In this document: positions 16,747 to 26,297 of the stretch, in pieces | How positions within the stretch are numbered: position 1 is the first letter of the stretch | Layout: each line of letters starts with the position of its first letter | Source: Glaciecola sp964621345 | GTDB lineage: Bacteria; Pseudomonadota; Gammaproteobacteria; Enterobacterales; Alteromonadaceae | NCBI GenBank assembly: GCA_964621345.1 | Contig: CAZUON010000023.1 | Span: 1 to 47,072 of the forward strand | Length of the DNA stretch: 47,072 nucleotides | Direction: 5' to 3' | Made by a program: the position numbers and the translations under genes | The notes under the pieces: generated by a model | Told to the model about the DNA's origin: nothing | What the model saw: only the letters and a program-made list of their open reading frames with translations | Database searches by the model: none

Positions 16747-17496
16747 CTAACCTGCGATTTGCTGCAAAGCCATTTCTAGGGCTTTTGCTGGCTGATATCC
16801 TGGTACAACTGAGCCGTCGGGTAATAAGATGTTAGGGGTGCCGCTTACGCCAATTTGCTTACCAAAATTATATTGTTCAGCCACTTCGTTTTCACAACTA
16901 GCACTGGCGACTCTCTCTCCCGCTTTGGCTTTAGTAATGGCCTCTTGTGGGTCTTTCGAACACCAAATGGATACTGCGTCGTTGTATACTTGGCTGTTGA
17001 TGCCTGCTCGCGGAAACGCCAAATATCGAACGGTGATCCCTAAGTCATTCAGTTCGTCCATTTCGTTGTGCAATTTACGACAATATCCACACGTGGCATC
17101 AGTAAATACGTTTACGACATATTTTTCTTTATCTGCCTTAAACTCAATGGCGGTATCTTCAAAGCGTTCAACGCCTTCAAGACGCATACTCTTTAATGAG
17201 TTTTCGGTAATATCAACGATACCGTTTTCAACATTGTAAACGCGTGCTTGCAAAAAGTAATCGCCATCTGCACTAGCGTAAAATAATCCACGGTCGGTAT
17301 ATAATTCGAGTAAACCTGGTACCGGTGAATCGGCGATGGCGTCAATACGCAGTTGCAATTTTTGACTAAGCGTTGCGGCTAATTCGTCGTTTTCTGAATC
17401 TTTAGATTGGGCAGTAGCAGAGCTGCTAGCGATAACAAAAAGCAGTATGGCAGTTAGGCTAGATAAAAGTTTGTTAAACATGACATGTTGTTTCAT
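16747..17496 (-). CDS. dsbC: Thiol:disulfide interchange protein DsbC
   Basis: DsbC is the periplasmic disulfide isomerase that reshuffles incorrect disulfides and is kept reduced by DsbD. The 249-residue protein has a signal peptide (cleavage after ATAQ, near 30), a cystatin-like dimerisation domain (about 40-110) and a thioredoxin domain with the active site C136-G-Y-C139. A second cysteine pair (SIWCSKD and SASCENE) matches the structural disulfide of the family. The ATG at 17496 has TGGA correctly spaced; a GTG seven codons upstream is less likely. It follows xerD as in E. coli, but recJ is displaced by the sortase region. It is convergent with the sortase gene, 36 bp away. Confidence 0.95.
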   Translation of the reverse strand: MKQHVMFNKLLSSLTAILLFVIASSSATAQSKDSENDELAATLSQKLQLRIDAIADSPVPGLLELYTDRGLFYASADGDYFLQARVYNVENGIVDITENSLKSMRLEGVERFEDTAIEFKADKEKYVVNVFTDATCGYCRKLHNEMDELNDLGITVRYLAFPRAGINSQVYNDAVSIWCSKDPQEAITKAKAGERVASASCENEVAEQYNFGKQIGVSGTPNILLPDGSVVPGYQPAKALEMALQQIAG

Positions 17497-17615
17497 ATAA
17501 ATTCCAAAAAGTAACACCTAGGCAAATAGACCGCATAGGTGGTAGATAAATTTCATGTAATCACGCAATTATACGTACAAAGACGGCTTTTTGATAAAAA
17601 AGTTTAGACTTATTT

Positions 17616-18557
17616 TTATGCTCGAGGATGATGTTCTTTGACCAAGCTCTGCAAACGAGCGGTAGCAACGTGGGTATAAATTTGCGTTGTCGACAAATCA
17701 CTATGACCTAGCAGCATTTGTACCACTCGCAAATCCGCTCCGTGATTCAACAAATGCGTGGCAAACGCGTGACGTAAAGTATGCGGCGACAAATTACTAT
17801 TAATGCCCGCAATTCTTGCATAGTGTTTTATCCGATGCCAAAACGTTTGCCGCGTCATAGTAAGCCCTCGCTTACTAGGAAACACTGTATTGGTAGGTTT
17901 TCGCATAAGTTCAGGACGCGCATTTTTCAAATAGTCTGTAAGGCATTCGGTCGCATTTTCGCCCATGGGCACCAAACGCTCTTTTCCTCCCTTCCCGGTC
18001 ACTCTAATGACCCCTTGCAACATACCTAATTCATGCATCTGTAAATTCACTAATTCACTTACCCGCACTCCGGTAGCATAGAGCAGCTCCAACATTGCTT
18101 TATCACGCATTTGTATTGGGTCGACGTCGTTAGGCGCAGATAAAAGCGCATCGACTTGTTGCTCCGATAGTGTCGTAGGTAAGTGACTAGGTAATTTGGG
18201 ATTACTCACGTCATCTGCGGGATTCGCTGAACATTGTTTCGTGGCAATCAGATAACGATAAAACGCACGGGTACTGCTGAGAAATCTTGCGGTAGAGCGC
18301 TGTGACAACCCTTTTTCAAGTCTACGCTGCAAGTATTCACTTAGCTGCTCTGAACGCAATGTTAATAAGTCGGCACTAGCGAGGCTTTGCAAGAACAAAG
18401 CAAATTTTGTGAGGTCCGTTCTGTAAGCCGCAGCGGTGTTTTGACTGAGGCCTTTCTCCAGCCAAAGCATATTGATAAATTCGTCAATAAGCGTTTTATG
18501 TTCAACTGAGAGTGACGGCTTTTGCTTCGGACTTTGATTCATGCCAAGGTCAGCCAT
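17616..18557 (-). CDS. xerD: Site-specific tyrosine recombinase XerD
   Basis: XerD acts with XerC and FtsK at dif to resolve chromosome dimers. The 313-residue protein (E. coli XerD 298) has the SAM-like core-binding domain (about 20-105) and a catalytic domain with every expected residue: R165 (TGVRVSEL), K189 (TGKGGKERLV), H259-x-x-R262 (SPHTLRHAFA), H285 (LLGHSD) and Y294 (TQIYTH). It has a short N-terminal extension relative to E. coli; a second in-frame ATG lies five codons in. It precedes dsbC on the same strand, a conserved linkage that argues for XerD rather than XerC or a mobile integrase. Confidence 0.95.
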   Translation of the reverse strand: MADLGMNQSPKQKPSLSVEHKTLIDEFINMLWLEKGLSQNTAAAYRTDLTKFALFLQSLASADLLTLRSEQLSEYLQRRLEKGLSQRSTARFLSSTRAFYRYLIATKQCSANPADDVSNPKLPSHLPTTLSEQQVDALLSAPNDVDPIQMRDKAMLELLYATGVRVSELVNLQMHELGMLQGVIRVTGKGGKERLVPMGENATECLTDYLKNARPELMRKPTNTVFPSKRGLTMTRQTFWHRIKHYARIAGINSNLSPHTLRHAFATHLLNHGADLRVVQMLLGHSDLSTTQIYTHVATARLQSLVKEHHPRA

Positions 18558-18596
18558 AAGCTTTTAGCCATATGCAAAGAAAGAAAAGTGTCACGC

Positions 18597-19448
18597 TTAA
18601 AGGCCACGCTTTTCTTTAATTACTTCATAGGCAGATTGAATTTCTTGAGTACGTTTGTTTGCCATTTCTAGCGCTTGCTGCGGCAGCCCTTTAGCCGCTA
18701 GTTTGTCAGGGTGGTGCTGCGCCATCAATTTTTTATAGGCACGTTTAATGCTTTTATCATCTTCTTTGTCGCTTACACCCAATATTTTATAGGCATCGGC
18801 CAAGGCGCTTTGTGAACTATAATTTTGCTGATAATGACGGCGCTGGCCCGATTGCTGTTGATGAAAGCCCTGTCCTTGCCGAAACCGCTGCGCAGCCTCA
18901 AAAGTACTGATTAAAAATTGTAAATCTTGTGCATGAAAGCCCAAACTAGACGCAACCGTTTGTAATACTCGCATTTCGTTATTTGTGATACGTCCATCTG
19001 CACAGGCTGCGGCAATTAATATCTCTAAAAACACCTGTAATATATCGCGGCGACCATGTGCATATTGCTTAAACGTGGTGAGCATTTCGACTAAGGGAAA
19101 GTCTCTCGCTTTGCCTTCACGAAAAGCCTGCTGGGCTTCTTTTCGGGTGTCGCCATGTAGCTTCATATCATCCATGAGTCTGGACGCTACTTTAATCTCT
19201 TCTGAGGTCACTTGCCCATCGGCTTTACATATGTGACCAAGGGCCGAAAACAAGGCATGAAAAAATACCGCTTGCTTTTGTATCTGCTCTTTAGAACTAA
19301 AAAAACGAGCAAACCCGCCCTGCCTGGAAAAGTCCCTCGCATAGTTCACATCAAACATGTGCCCAACGATTAGACCAAGAATTGCACCGGGTAGCTTAAA
19401 TATCGCCATCCCCAATAACGCACCGATTACTTTCCCCCAATAAGACAT
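18597..19448 (-). CDS. djlA: Co-chaperone DjlA, membrane-anchored DnaJ-like protein
   Basis: DjlA is an inner-membrane DnaJ-type co-chaperone of DnaK. The 283-residue protein has a glycine-rich N-terminal transmembrane segment (about 5-30, GALLGMAIFKLPGAILGLIVG), a central TerB-like domain, a Gln/Arg-rich linker with HQQQSGQRRHYQQ near residue 200, and a C-terminal J domain with HPD at 246-248. It is divergent from lptD across 221 bp, as in E. coli. Its start lies 40 bp from the xerD side of the region and it shares the minus strand with xerD and dsbC. Confidence 0.93.
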   Translation of the reverse strand: MSYWGKVIGALLGMAIFKLPGAILGLIVGHMFDVNYARDFSRQGGFARFFSSKEQIQKQAVFFHALFSALGHICKADGQVTSEEIKVASRLMDDMKLHGDTRKEAQQAFREGKARDFPLVEMLTTFKQYAHGRRDILQVFLEILIAAACADGRITNNEMRVLQTVASSLGFHAQDLQFLISTFEAAQRFRQGQGFHQQQSGQRRHYQQNYSSQSALADAYKILGVSDKEDDKSIKRAYKKLMAQHHPDKLAAKGLPQQALEMANKRTQEIQSAYEVIKEKRGL

Positions 19449-19592
19449 AGAGTTTACTTTTTTACCTTCAATTCTTTGTTAACAATGCACTTAATATTAA
19501 AGGGTTTTAAGTAAAAAGTATCATTATTCCCGTTTTTTGCTGCTTTTTGGCACTTTAACCTTGGGTTTTCCAGCATTACCCTTTAAAATTAC

Positions 19593-19621
19593 TTGGTTAT
19601 ATTATTTGCAGAGCATATTCT
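19593..19621 (+). promoter_or_regulatory. Candidate sigma-70 promoter for the lptD operon
   Basis: TTGGTT (19593-19598) and TATTCT (19616-19621) are separated by exactly 17 bp, about 50 bp before the lptD ATG. The match to consensus is only partial. A sigma-E promoter, which drives lptD in E. coli, was not recognised. Confidence 0.35.
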
Positions 19622-19669
19622 CATCCTTGCCTCTTATTTTTTGTTTTTACTCGCGGCTTTAACATCTGA

Positions 19670-21892
19670 ATGAAACTAGCATATATTAGTTTGGCAGTTG
19701 TGCTCACAAGTACAGCACTGACTTACAGCACAGGATCCCAAGCACAAGTAAGTTGTGCGGTACAGACCTTTGATTTTGAAGCACCCAAAATTGCCCAAGG
19801 CAGTATTGAGGTGCGCTCGAATGCTGCACAGATTATTAAAAATGAAATTGCTGTTTTTGAAGGTCAAGTTCGCATCACTACCGACAACTCCATTATCGAG
19901 GCAGACTCTGCCAATGTCAGAGAGAATGGACAGCGAATTCAAGCCAGTGGCGATGTAACCTATACAGATGAACTATTAAAAGTCGAAAGCCTCGGTATTG
20001 AAGCAAATGCTGAAATCGAATTACTACAACTGCAATCATCCGAGTATCAAATAAAAGGAATTAATGGTCGTGGAGCAGCGGATTTACTGTCAGTATCTAG
20101 AGAACGAGGCGTAATCTTAGAGGATGTATATTTTACCACGTGCCCCAAAGGCGGCGAAGATTGGAAAATTCAAGCATCTGAGATTGCAATTCGTAAAGAC
20201 CGGCCTTTTGGGGAAGCCAAACACACCCGTTTTTATGTAGGCGGAGTGCCGGTTTTCTATTTACCCTATTTTGCCTTTCCAATTACTACCGGGCGTCAAA
20301 CCGGTTTCTTGTTTCCTAAAATCGGAAGTTCGAGCCGCACGGGTGTAGAGTATGAGCAACCTTTTTATTGGAACATCGCGCCTAATGTAGATACCACAAT
20401 TGCTACTCGCTACATGACCAATCGAGGCTTGCAGCTGAAAAACGAATGGCGATATTTAAGCGAGCAGCACCAAGGTGAACTCCAGTTAGAATATTTAGCG
20501 AACGACACTGATACTGCTAATGACGACGCGCGTTACTTTTATCGCCTTAGCCACAAAGGCCAGTTAAGTGATAATTGGTCCATCGCAGCAGACATAAGTG
20601 ATATTAGCGATAACAACTATATTGTTGATTTAGGCTCCGATTATTACAATCAAGCTGATACCTATCTCTACAGGCAAGCCGGTGTTAACTACTACAGCGA
20701 AAACTTAGATTTCAGCATGTTTGTAAGGGACTTTGCGACCATTGGCAACTTTGATGACAATTATCGCGCATTACCCGAAGCCAAACTTGCTTATTCGACT
20801 AACTTAAACTCATGGGTCGACTTCGACGTAAAATCTGAACTTGCTTACTTTGACAACCGCCTTGACGAAAGACCCGATGCCTTGCGAGTGCATATTGAGC
20901 CATCACTTAGCATTCCTTACCAGCGTGCATGGGGTGAGTTGTTAGCTCAAGTCAGCGTCTTACATACGTATTACGACCAAGACCTTCAAGGGGTCAGCAA
21001 CCCGCTATTAGAAGAAAAAGTTGAGCGTACGCTAGGCCAAGCAAGACTATTTGGTTCTTTAATTTTTGAAAGCAATAAGACGTTTGGAGACGCGAATTAT
21101 CTTGTTACGCTTGAACCAAAAGCTCAGTACCTCTATACCAGTTATCAAGAGCAATTTAACATTGGGCGCTATGATACCACCGAACTGTTAACCACATTCT
21201 CGAACTTATTTAGAGGCCAAGAATTTACCGGCCTTGACCGAATTAGCGATAATAACCAATTTACCCTAGGAGCGACTGCTCGTATTATCGACAATAATAA
21301 CCGCGAAATTTTGTCAGCGAGCATCGGACAAATTCTATACTTACAAGACGCTAAGCTTTTGGCGAGTCAGCGCCTAGATAACCGCTCCGTGGTTGCCGCC
21401 GAAGCGGACTGGCAAGTTAACCGTAATTGGTTTTTACATACCGATTTACAAGTAGGTACCGACACCGATAAAGTTGAGCGCAGCAGTTTTTCAGCCGAGT
21501 ACCGATTAGCTGAAAATAAATTAATTCAAATTAACCATCGATACATTCGCGAACTTTCTAATGAAAAAATTGACCAATTTGGTATATCTGCAAGTTGGCC
21601 TATTAATGAAAATTGGCACTGGGTTGGCAGATACTATCGCGACTTTGAACGTTCTCGAACAACCGAGAGCTTCATGGGGATTGAATACGAAAGCTGTTGT
21701 TGGGCCTTGCGTTTAACTGTGCAACGACATTTGGCCACACGGTTTGACAATGACGGGGTGAGAGATATTGATGATTTTGACTCGGGAATTGCGTTACAAT
21801 TTGTATTTAAAGGTATGGGCGACCAAACCAATAAGGTAGATATGCTACGTCAAGGCTTATTCGGATATCGTCAGCCTTTCGTTTTAAATTAG
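19670..21892 (+). CDS. lptD: LPS-assembly protein LptD
   Basis: LptD is the essential outer-membrane beta barrel that, with lipoprotein LptE, inserts lipopolysaccharide into the outer leaflet. The 740-residue protein has a signal peptide (cleavage near SQAQ, residue 26), an N-terminal OstA jellyroll (about 45-160) with RENGQRIQASGDVTY, then the PYFAFPITTGRQTGFLFPKIG segment that opens the barrel. Four cysteines are visible: C29, one in YFTTCPKG, and a late CC pair in YESCCWALRL, consistent with the disulfides LptD needs for maturation. It starts the conserved lptD-surA-pdxA-rsmA-apaG-apaH operon, with surA, its own chaperone, next. Confidence 0.95.
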   Translation: MKLAYISLAVVLTSTALTYSTGSQAQVSCAVQTFDFEAPKIAQGSIEVRSNAAQIIKNEIAVFEGQVRITTDNSIIEADSANVRENGQRIQASGDVTYTDELLKVESLGIEANAEIELLQLQSSEYQIKGINGRGAADLLSVSRERGVILEDVYFTTCPKGGEDWKIQASEIAIRKDRPFGEAKHTRFYVGGVPVFYLPYFAFPITTGRQTGFLFPKIGSSSRTGVEYEQPFYWNIAPNVDTTIATRYMTNRGLQLKNEWRYLSEQHQGELQLEYLANDTDTANDDARYFYRLSHKGQLSDNWSIAADISDISDNNYIVDLGSDYYNQADTYLYRQAGVNYYSENLDFSMFVRDFATIGNFDDNYRALPEAKLAYSTNLNSWVDFDVKSELAYFDNRLDERPDALRVHIEPSLSIPYQRAWGELLAQVSVLHTYYDQDLQGVSNPLLEEKVERTLGQARLFGSLIFESNKTFGDANYLVTLEPKAQYLYTSYQEQFNIGRYDTTELLTTFSNLFRGQEFTGLDRISDNNQFTLGATARIIDNNNREILSASIGQILYLQDAKLLASQRLDNRSVVAAEADWQVNRNWFLHTDLQVGTDTDKVERSSFSAEYRLAENKLIQINHRYIRELSNEKIDQFGISASWPINENWHWVGRYYRDFERSRTTESFMGIEYESCCWALRLTVQRHLATRFDNDGVRDIDDFDSGIALQFVFKGMGDQTNKVDMLRQGLFGYRQPFVLN

Positions 21893-21926
21893 GAAAAGGC
21901 TTTAACAGCTTATTATTTGAGAGATT

Positions 21927-23216
21927 ATGAAAAAAATATTACTTAATATCAGTGTAGCAAGCATGTTATGCATGCTCGCCTTTGTCGGGCACTCAAAGCA
22001 ACTGCTCGATAAAGTCGCCGTTATTGTCGATCAGGGCGTAATTCTTGAAAGTGAAATTCAGGAGCTCGTTAACAACGTAAAAGCCAGTGCAGTGACAAAC
22101 GGGCAGTCTCTTCCCTCAGATCGCGCACTGAGAACCCAAGCTATCGAGCGTTTAATCCTCGAAAATCTACAAGCGCAAATGGCTGAGCGTATGGGTATCC
22201 AAATCAGTGACCCTCAGCTTGACCAAACAATCAATAATATCGCCCAAAGCGAAGGAATGAGTCCACAACAGTTCAGAGCGGCCGTGACCGCCGATGGTAT
22301 TAGCTACGAAACATACCGTGAGTCAATTCGCAAAGAGTTAGTGATGGGTGAAGTACGTCGTGCCAACGTGAGGCGCCGAGTCTACATCACACCTCAAGAA
22401 ATAAATACCTTGGTAGAGTTACTGAACCAACAAGGGGATGCTCAAGCAGAATACCGCCTTGGTCATATTTTGATAGGGCTTCCCAACAATGCAACAGAAG
22501 TTGAAATCACCGATGCTCGAGAACGAGCTGATAAAGTCCTTGAGTTACTAAATAGCGGTTCAGATTTCCCCAAAATCGCCATTGCATCATCTTCCGGGGC
22601 CGAGGCCCTAGACGGCGGTGATATGGGTTGGATGAACATCAACTCAATGCCTACTTTGTTTGCAGAAGCCGTAGAAAGTAAACCTAAAGACGAGCTTATT
22701 GGTCCGATTCGTTCGGGCGCTGGGTTTCATATCTTAAAAGTCATCGATACCCGAGGCGTTGAAGTCGTGCAAATAGAAGAAGTTAACGCTCGCCATATTT
22801 TGATTACACCTTCTATTATTTTAAGTGACGCAAAAGCAGAGCAAATGCTAATGGAATTCAGAGCACAACTTATTGAAGGTGAGGCTGAATTTGAAGCGTT
22901 AGCAAAAGAACATTCAGAAGATCCAGGCTCTGCGTTACGTGGCGGAGAACTTGGCTGGAATGACCCTAGCATTTATGTTCCAGCGTTTAGAGACACTTTA
23001 GCAACACTAGAAAAAGACGAATACAGTATGCCAGTGCGCTCACAACATGGCTGGCACTTAATTCAGCTGATTGAACGCAGAGTGGATGATGCTACCGAAC
23101 GTCGAAAAGAAGAGCGCGCGTATCAACTCATTTTTAATCGAAAGTTCCAAGAAGAATCTGACGCCTGGATGAGAGAGATGCGTGATGAAGCTTATATCGA
23201 AGTAGTCGATGCATAA
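21927..23216 (+). CDS. surA: Periplasmic chaperone and peptidyl-prolyl isomerase SurA
   Basis: SurA escorts unfolded outer-membrane proteins, LptD among them, through the periplasm to the BAM complex. The 429-residue protein matches E. coli SurA (428). It has a signal peptide (about 1-23), the N-terminal chaperone module starting LLDKVAVIVDQGVILESEI, and two parvulin domains (about 172-275 and 285-385). The second has the canonical ARHILI and GGELGWND segments; the first ends in GGDMGWMN. The ATG follows GAGAGATT, 34 bp after the lptD stop. Confidence 0.96.
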   Translation: MKKILLNISVASMLCMLAFVGHSKQLLDKVAVIVDQGVILESEIQELVNNVKASAVTNGQSLPSDRALRTQAIERLILENLQAQMAERMGIQISDPQLDQTINNIAQSEGMSPQQFRAAVTADGISYETYRESIRKELVMGEVRRANVRRRVYITPQEINTLVELLNQQGDAQAEYRLGHILIGLPNNATEVEITDARERADKVLELLNSGSDFPKIAIASSSGAEALDGGDMGWMNINSMPTLFAEAVESKPKDELIGPIRSGAGFHILKVIDTRGVEVVQIEEVNARHILITPSIILSDAKAEQMLMEFRAQLIEGEAEFEALAKEHSEDPGSALRGGELGWNDPSIYVPAFRDTLATLEKDEYSMPVRSQHGWHLIQLIERRVDDATERRKEERAYQLIFNRKFQEESDAWMREMRDEAYIEVVDA

Positions 23217-23228
23217 GGATTATATAAT

Positions 23229-24215
23229 ATGAGCTCAATCGTACGCATCGCAGTTACCCCCGGCGAACCTGCTGGTATTGGGCCCGACTTAATGATTATG
23301 CTCTCGTCTCAGCAATGGGACGTACAAATGGTAGTATTTGCAGATCGCAATATGATGGCTCAAAGAGCACTGAAGCTTGGGGTAGACTTAGAGATTATTC
23401 CCTTTGAGGAAGGCTCACAAGTTATTCAGCAAGCAGGGCAAATGATTGTACATCACATTCCTGTGTCGGTAGATGTCATCGCAGGCAAATTAGATAGTGC
23501 TAACGGGCAGTATGTTGTAGAAACACTACGACGCGCTTGCGAAGAAAACATGTTAGGTCACTTTGATGCGGTGGTCACAGGTCCCGTCCATAAGGGTATT
23601 ATTAATAAAGCCGGTATTTCTTTTAGTGGGCATACTGAATACTTTGCACAGCAATCAAATACAGCTGATGTAGTTATGATGCTAGCCACCGACGGACTAC
23701 GCGTATGTTTAGCCACAACTCATATTCCGCTGGCCTATGTGTCTAAAGCAATCACCCCTGAGCGTATAGAAAAAGTCATACGCATAATGAACACCGACCT
23801 CAAACTGAAATTTGGAATTGTTGAACCACGCATTTATGTGTGTGGTTTAAATCCGCATGCTGGTGAAGAAGGTCACTTAGGGAAAGAAGAAATTCAAATC
23901 ATCACGCCAACGCTCGATGTACTTAGGTCACAAGGCCTAAACTTAATTGGTCCGCTTCCGGCAGATACTATATTCCAGCCTAAGTATTTAGAAAGCGCCG
24001 ACGCGGTGCTTGCGATGTATCATGATCAAGGCTTACCGGTATTGAAATTCAAGGGCTTTGGTAACTCAGTCAATATTACGCTAGGTTTACCTTTTATTCG
24101 TACATCCGTGGACCATGGCACTGCTGCTGACTTAGCTGGCAGTGGCGACGTAGATGTCGGCAGTATGAAGCGAGCCATCAATAGCGCCATCCAACTAGCG
24201 AAGAAAAAACATTGA
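23229..24215 (+). CDS. pdxA: 4-hydroxythreonine-4-phosphate dehydrogenase PdxA
   Basis: PdxA oxidises 4-phosphohydroxy-L-threonine, giving the amino-oxopropyl phosphate that PdxJ (4541-5290) consumes in vitamin B6 synthesis. The 328-residue length is normal. Motifs include TPGEPAGIGPDL at the N-terminus, the GPVHKGIINKAG loop, SGHTEYFA, GLNPHAGE and AMYHDQGLPVLK, which carry the metal-binding and substrate-binding histidines and aspartates. It begins 12 bp after surA behind AAGGATT, and its TGA stop overlaps the rsmA TTG start by four bases. Confidence 0.96.
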   Translation: MSSIVRIAVTPGEPAGIGPDLMIMLSSQQWDVQMVVFADRNMMAQRALKLGVDLEIIPFEEGSQVIQQAGQMIVHHIPVSVDVIAGKLDSANGQYVVETLRRACEENMLGHFDAVVTGPVHKGIINKAGISFSGHTEYFAQQSNTADVVMMLATDGLRVCLATTHIPLAYVSKAITPERIEKVIRIMNTDLKLKFGIVEPRIYVCGLNPHAGEEGHLGKEEIQIITPTLDVLRSQGLNLIGPLPADTIFQPKYLESADAVLAMYHDQGLPVLKFKGFGNSVNITLGLPFIRTSVDHGTAADLAGSGDVDVGSMKRAINSAIQLAKKKH

Positions 24216-25012
24216 GTAAAACTCATCTAGGTCATACTGCACGTAAACGATTCGGTCAAAACTTTCTGTTTGACGAATATGTAATTGATCAAATCGTCAG
24301 CGCCATCGCACCTAAAGTAGGTGACAATTTAGTTGAGATTGGCCCAGGCTTGGGCGCACTTACCGAACCGGTTGCAGATATTGTCGATAAGCTGACTGTG
24401 GTTGAACTTGACCGCGACCTCGCTAAGCGCTTAAGAGAACACCCTTTCATTCAAAACAAGTTAAATGTTGTTGAGCAAGATGCGCTTAAATTTGATTTTT
24501 CGAGTTTATCTGACGCAGGTGCGCTACGAGTCTTTGGGAATCTGCCGTATAACATCTCCACACCGCTTATGTTTCATCTGTTTAGCTTTAATGCAAACAT
24601 TTACGACATGCATTTTATGTTGCAATTAGAAGTAGTAAAGCGTTTGTGTGCAACCCACAACGACAGCCTGTATGGCAAACTTTCGGTTATGGCCCGCTAT
24701 TACTGTGAGGCAACGCCGGTGGTTATGGTACCTCCGAGTGCCTTTAAACCAGCCCCTAAGGTAGATTCAGCTGTAGTTAGATTGGTGCCTCACACGACCC
24801 CCCCTGTCGAATTACACTCAGTAAAGAATTTAGAAGAAGTGGTAGGAACGGCATTTAACCAAAGACGTAAAACCATACGTAATAGCTTGAAAAACCTCAT
24901 CAGTGAGGCTAGCCTTAATAGCCTAGATATTGATGCTGAACGCCGCGCGCAAACATTGTCTTTGGCGGAGTTTGCAGCGATCGCTAATCATGTTTATGAG
25001 GCCAGTAAGTAG
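24212..25012 (+). CDS. rsmA: 16S rRNA (adenine1518-N6/adenine1519-N6)-dimethyltransferase RsmA
   Basis: RsmA (KsgA) dimethylates two adjacent adenines in the 3'-terminal hairpin of 16S rRNA during 30S maturation; its loss gives kasugamycin resistance. The 266-residue protein has RKRFGQNFL near the start, SAM motif EIGPGLGALT and the catalytic FGNLPYNIS motif. Translation must start at TTG 24212: this aligns with the E. coli N-terminus, and no ATG lies upstream of the conserved core. The TTG overlaps the pdxA stop (TTGA) and the rsmA TAG overlaps the apaG GTG by one base, so three genes are translationally coupled. Confidence 0.95.
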   Translation: MSKTHLGHTARKRFGQNFLFDEYVIDQIVSAIAPKVGDNLVEIGPGLGALTEPVADIVDKLTVVELDRDLAKRLREHPFIQNKLNVVEQDALKFDFSSLSDAGALRVFGNLPYNISTPLMFHLFSFNANIYDMHFMLQLEVVKRLCATHNDSLYGKLSVMARYYCEATPVVMVPPSAFKPAPKVDSAVVRLVPHTTPPVELHSVKNLEEVVGTAFNQRRKTIRNSLKNLISEASLNSLDIDAERRAQTLSLAEFAAIANHVYEASK

Positions 25013-25386
25013 TGACTGAACAAATCCACATCACCGTAGATACAAAGTACATTGGCAAGCAACAGAAGTCGGACACTCATTCAGTACACGTATTTAGCTA
25101 CACCGTACACATCACTAATTTAAGTGAGCAAGCGATGATTTTACGTGACCGATATTGGTTAATTACCAATGGCGATGGTGAAAAGGTTGAAGTCAGCGGA
25201 GCCGGTGTGGTTGGCGAACAGCCAAGCATCGCACCAAATGAAACCTTTCAATATACCAGCGCGTCGATGTTGAAAACGGAAGTCGGAAGCATGCAAGGCC
25301 ATTATGATTTTGAACAGGCCGACCAATCCACCTACCGAGCAAAGATTCCCATCTTTAGACTCGCAGTACCCAATGCATTGCATTAA
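25012..25386 (+). CDS. apaG: ApaG (Co2+/Mg2+ efflux family) protein
   Basis: The 124-residue protein is a typical ApaG, a small fibronectin-III-like beta sandwich with the YTVHITNLSEQAMILRDRYW core and a later HYDFEQAD segment. The biochemical role is unsettled; mutants in enteric bacteria have been linked to Co2+ resistance and Mg2+ efflux. The GTG start overlaps the rsmA stop (TAGTG). It lies 18 bp before apaH, the conserved arrangement. Confidence 0.94.
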   Translation: MTEQIHITVDTKYIGKQQKSDTHSVHVFSYTVHITNLSEQAMILRDRYWLITNGDGEKVEVSGAGVVGEQPSIAPNETFQYTSASMLKTEVGSMQGHYDFEQADQSTYRAKIPIFRLAVPNALH

Positions 25387-25404
25387 ATTATACCGATTAA
25401 CATA

Positions 25405-26226
25405 ATGAAAAATTTTGTAATCGGGGATATTCAGGGGTGTTACCGCGCTTTAAAAGCGCTTCTAAAAAAGGCCAATTTTGACCCTCAAGTAGACAAACTT
25501 TGGGCAGTTGGTGACTTAGTTGCAAGAGGGCCTGATTCTTTATCGACATTGAATTTTTGTCAGGATTTAGGACCACATTTTGAAACTGTTTTGGGTAATC
25601 ATGACTTGCATCTAATGGCCATTGCCTACGGTGTTAAAAAACCTAAATCCCAAGATAAGCTGACTCCCCTACTTAAAGACAAGCGCTTTGACACCCTAAT
25701 AGACTGGCTAAGGACAAAACCTCTTGCAGTAAAACCTGCAAAAAAAACACTTATTGCACATGCAGGTCTTTATCCCGCGTGGTCAATAAAAAAAGCAATA
25801 AATTTGTCAGACGAAGTTCAAGAAGTGCTACAAAACGGTAACACTGAGTCATTTTTGAAGCACATGTATGGCAGTTATCCGAATAAATGGTCTGATAAAC
25901 TTTCCGATATGGACCGTTATCGTTTTATTGTTAACGCGTTTACGCGAATGCGTTATTTACGTAACGACTTATCTTTGGAGTTTGAAAGTAAATCTCACCC
26001 TAGCAGCGCTCCTTCGGATCTTCTACCTTGGTTTGATGTCAAAAACTCTAAGTTAAGCCACGAACACCGCTTGCTTTTTGGACACTGGGCGGCCTTGCTG
26101 GGAAAAATCCCCAAGAAAATAGCTAATGACGCTCAAATAAACGCCTTAGACACCGGCTATGTGTGGGGCAACAGCTTGTCCATTTATTGTCTTGAGAATG
26201 CAAAAACAATTCAATATCACGCTTAA
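25405..26226 (+). CDS. apaH: Symmetrical diadenosine tetraphosphatase ApaH
   Basis: ApaH hydrolyses Ap4A to two ADP, and removes Np4-type caps from RNA in E. coli. The 273-residue protein carries the metallophosphatase signature in order: GDIQGCYRAL (7-16), GDLVARGPDSL, GNHDLHLMA, and later AHAGLYPAW and LLFGHWAALLG. It is the last gene of the lptD operon; a chemoreceptor gene follows after about 70 bp with its own strong ribosome-binding site. Confidence 0.96.
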   Translation: MKNFVIGDIQGCYRALKALLKKANFDPQVDKLWAVGDLVARGPDSLSTLNFCQDLGPHFETVLGNHDLHLMAIAYGVKKPKSQDKLTPLLKDKRFDTLIDWLRTKPLAVKPAKKTLIAHAGLYPAWSIKKAINLSDEVQEVLQNGNTESFLKHMYGSYPNKWSDKLSDMDRYRFIVNAFTRMRYLRNDLSLEFESKSHPSSAPSDLLPWFDVKNSKLSHEHRLLFGHWAALLGKIPKKIANDAQINALDTGYVWGNSLSIYCLENAKTIQYHA

Positions 26227-26297
26227 GTTCTGCTCTTCGCTACCGATATTTAACTACATACGTTTTTATTGAACAGATAGTTTTATTGGGAGCTAAT

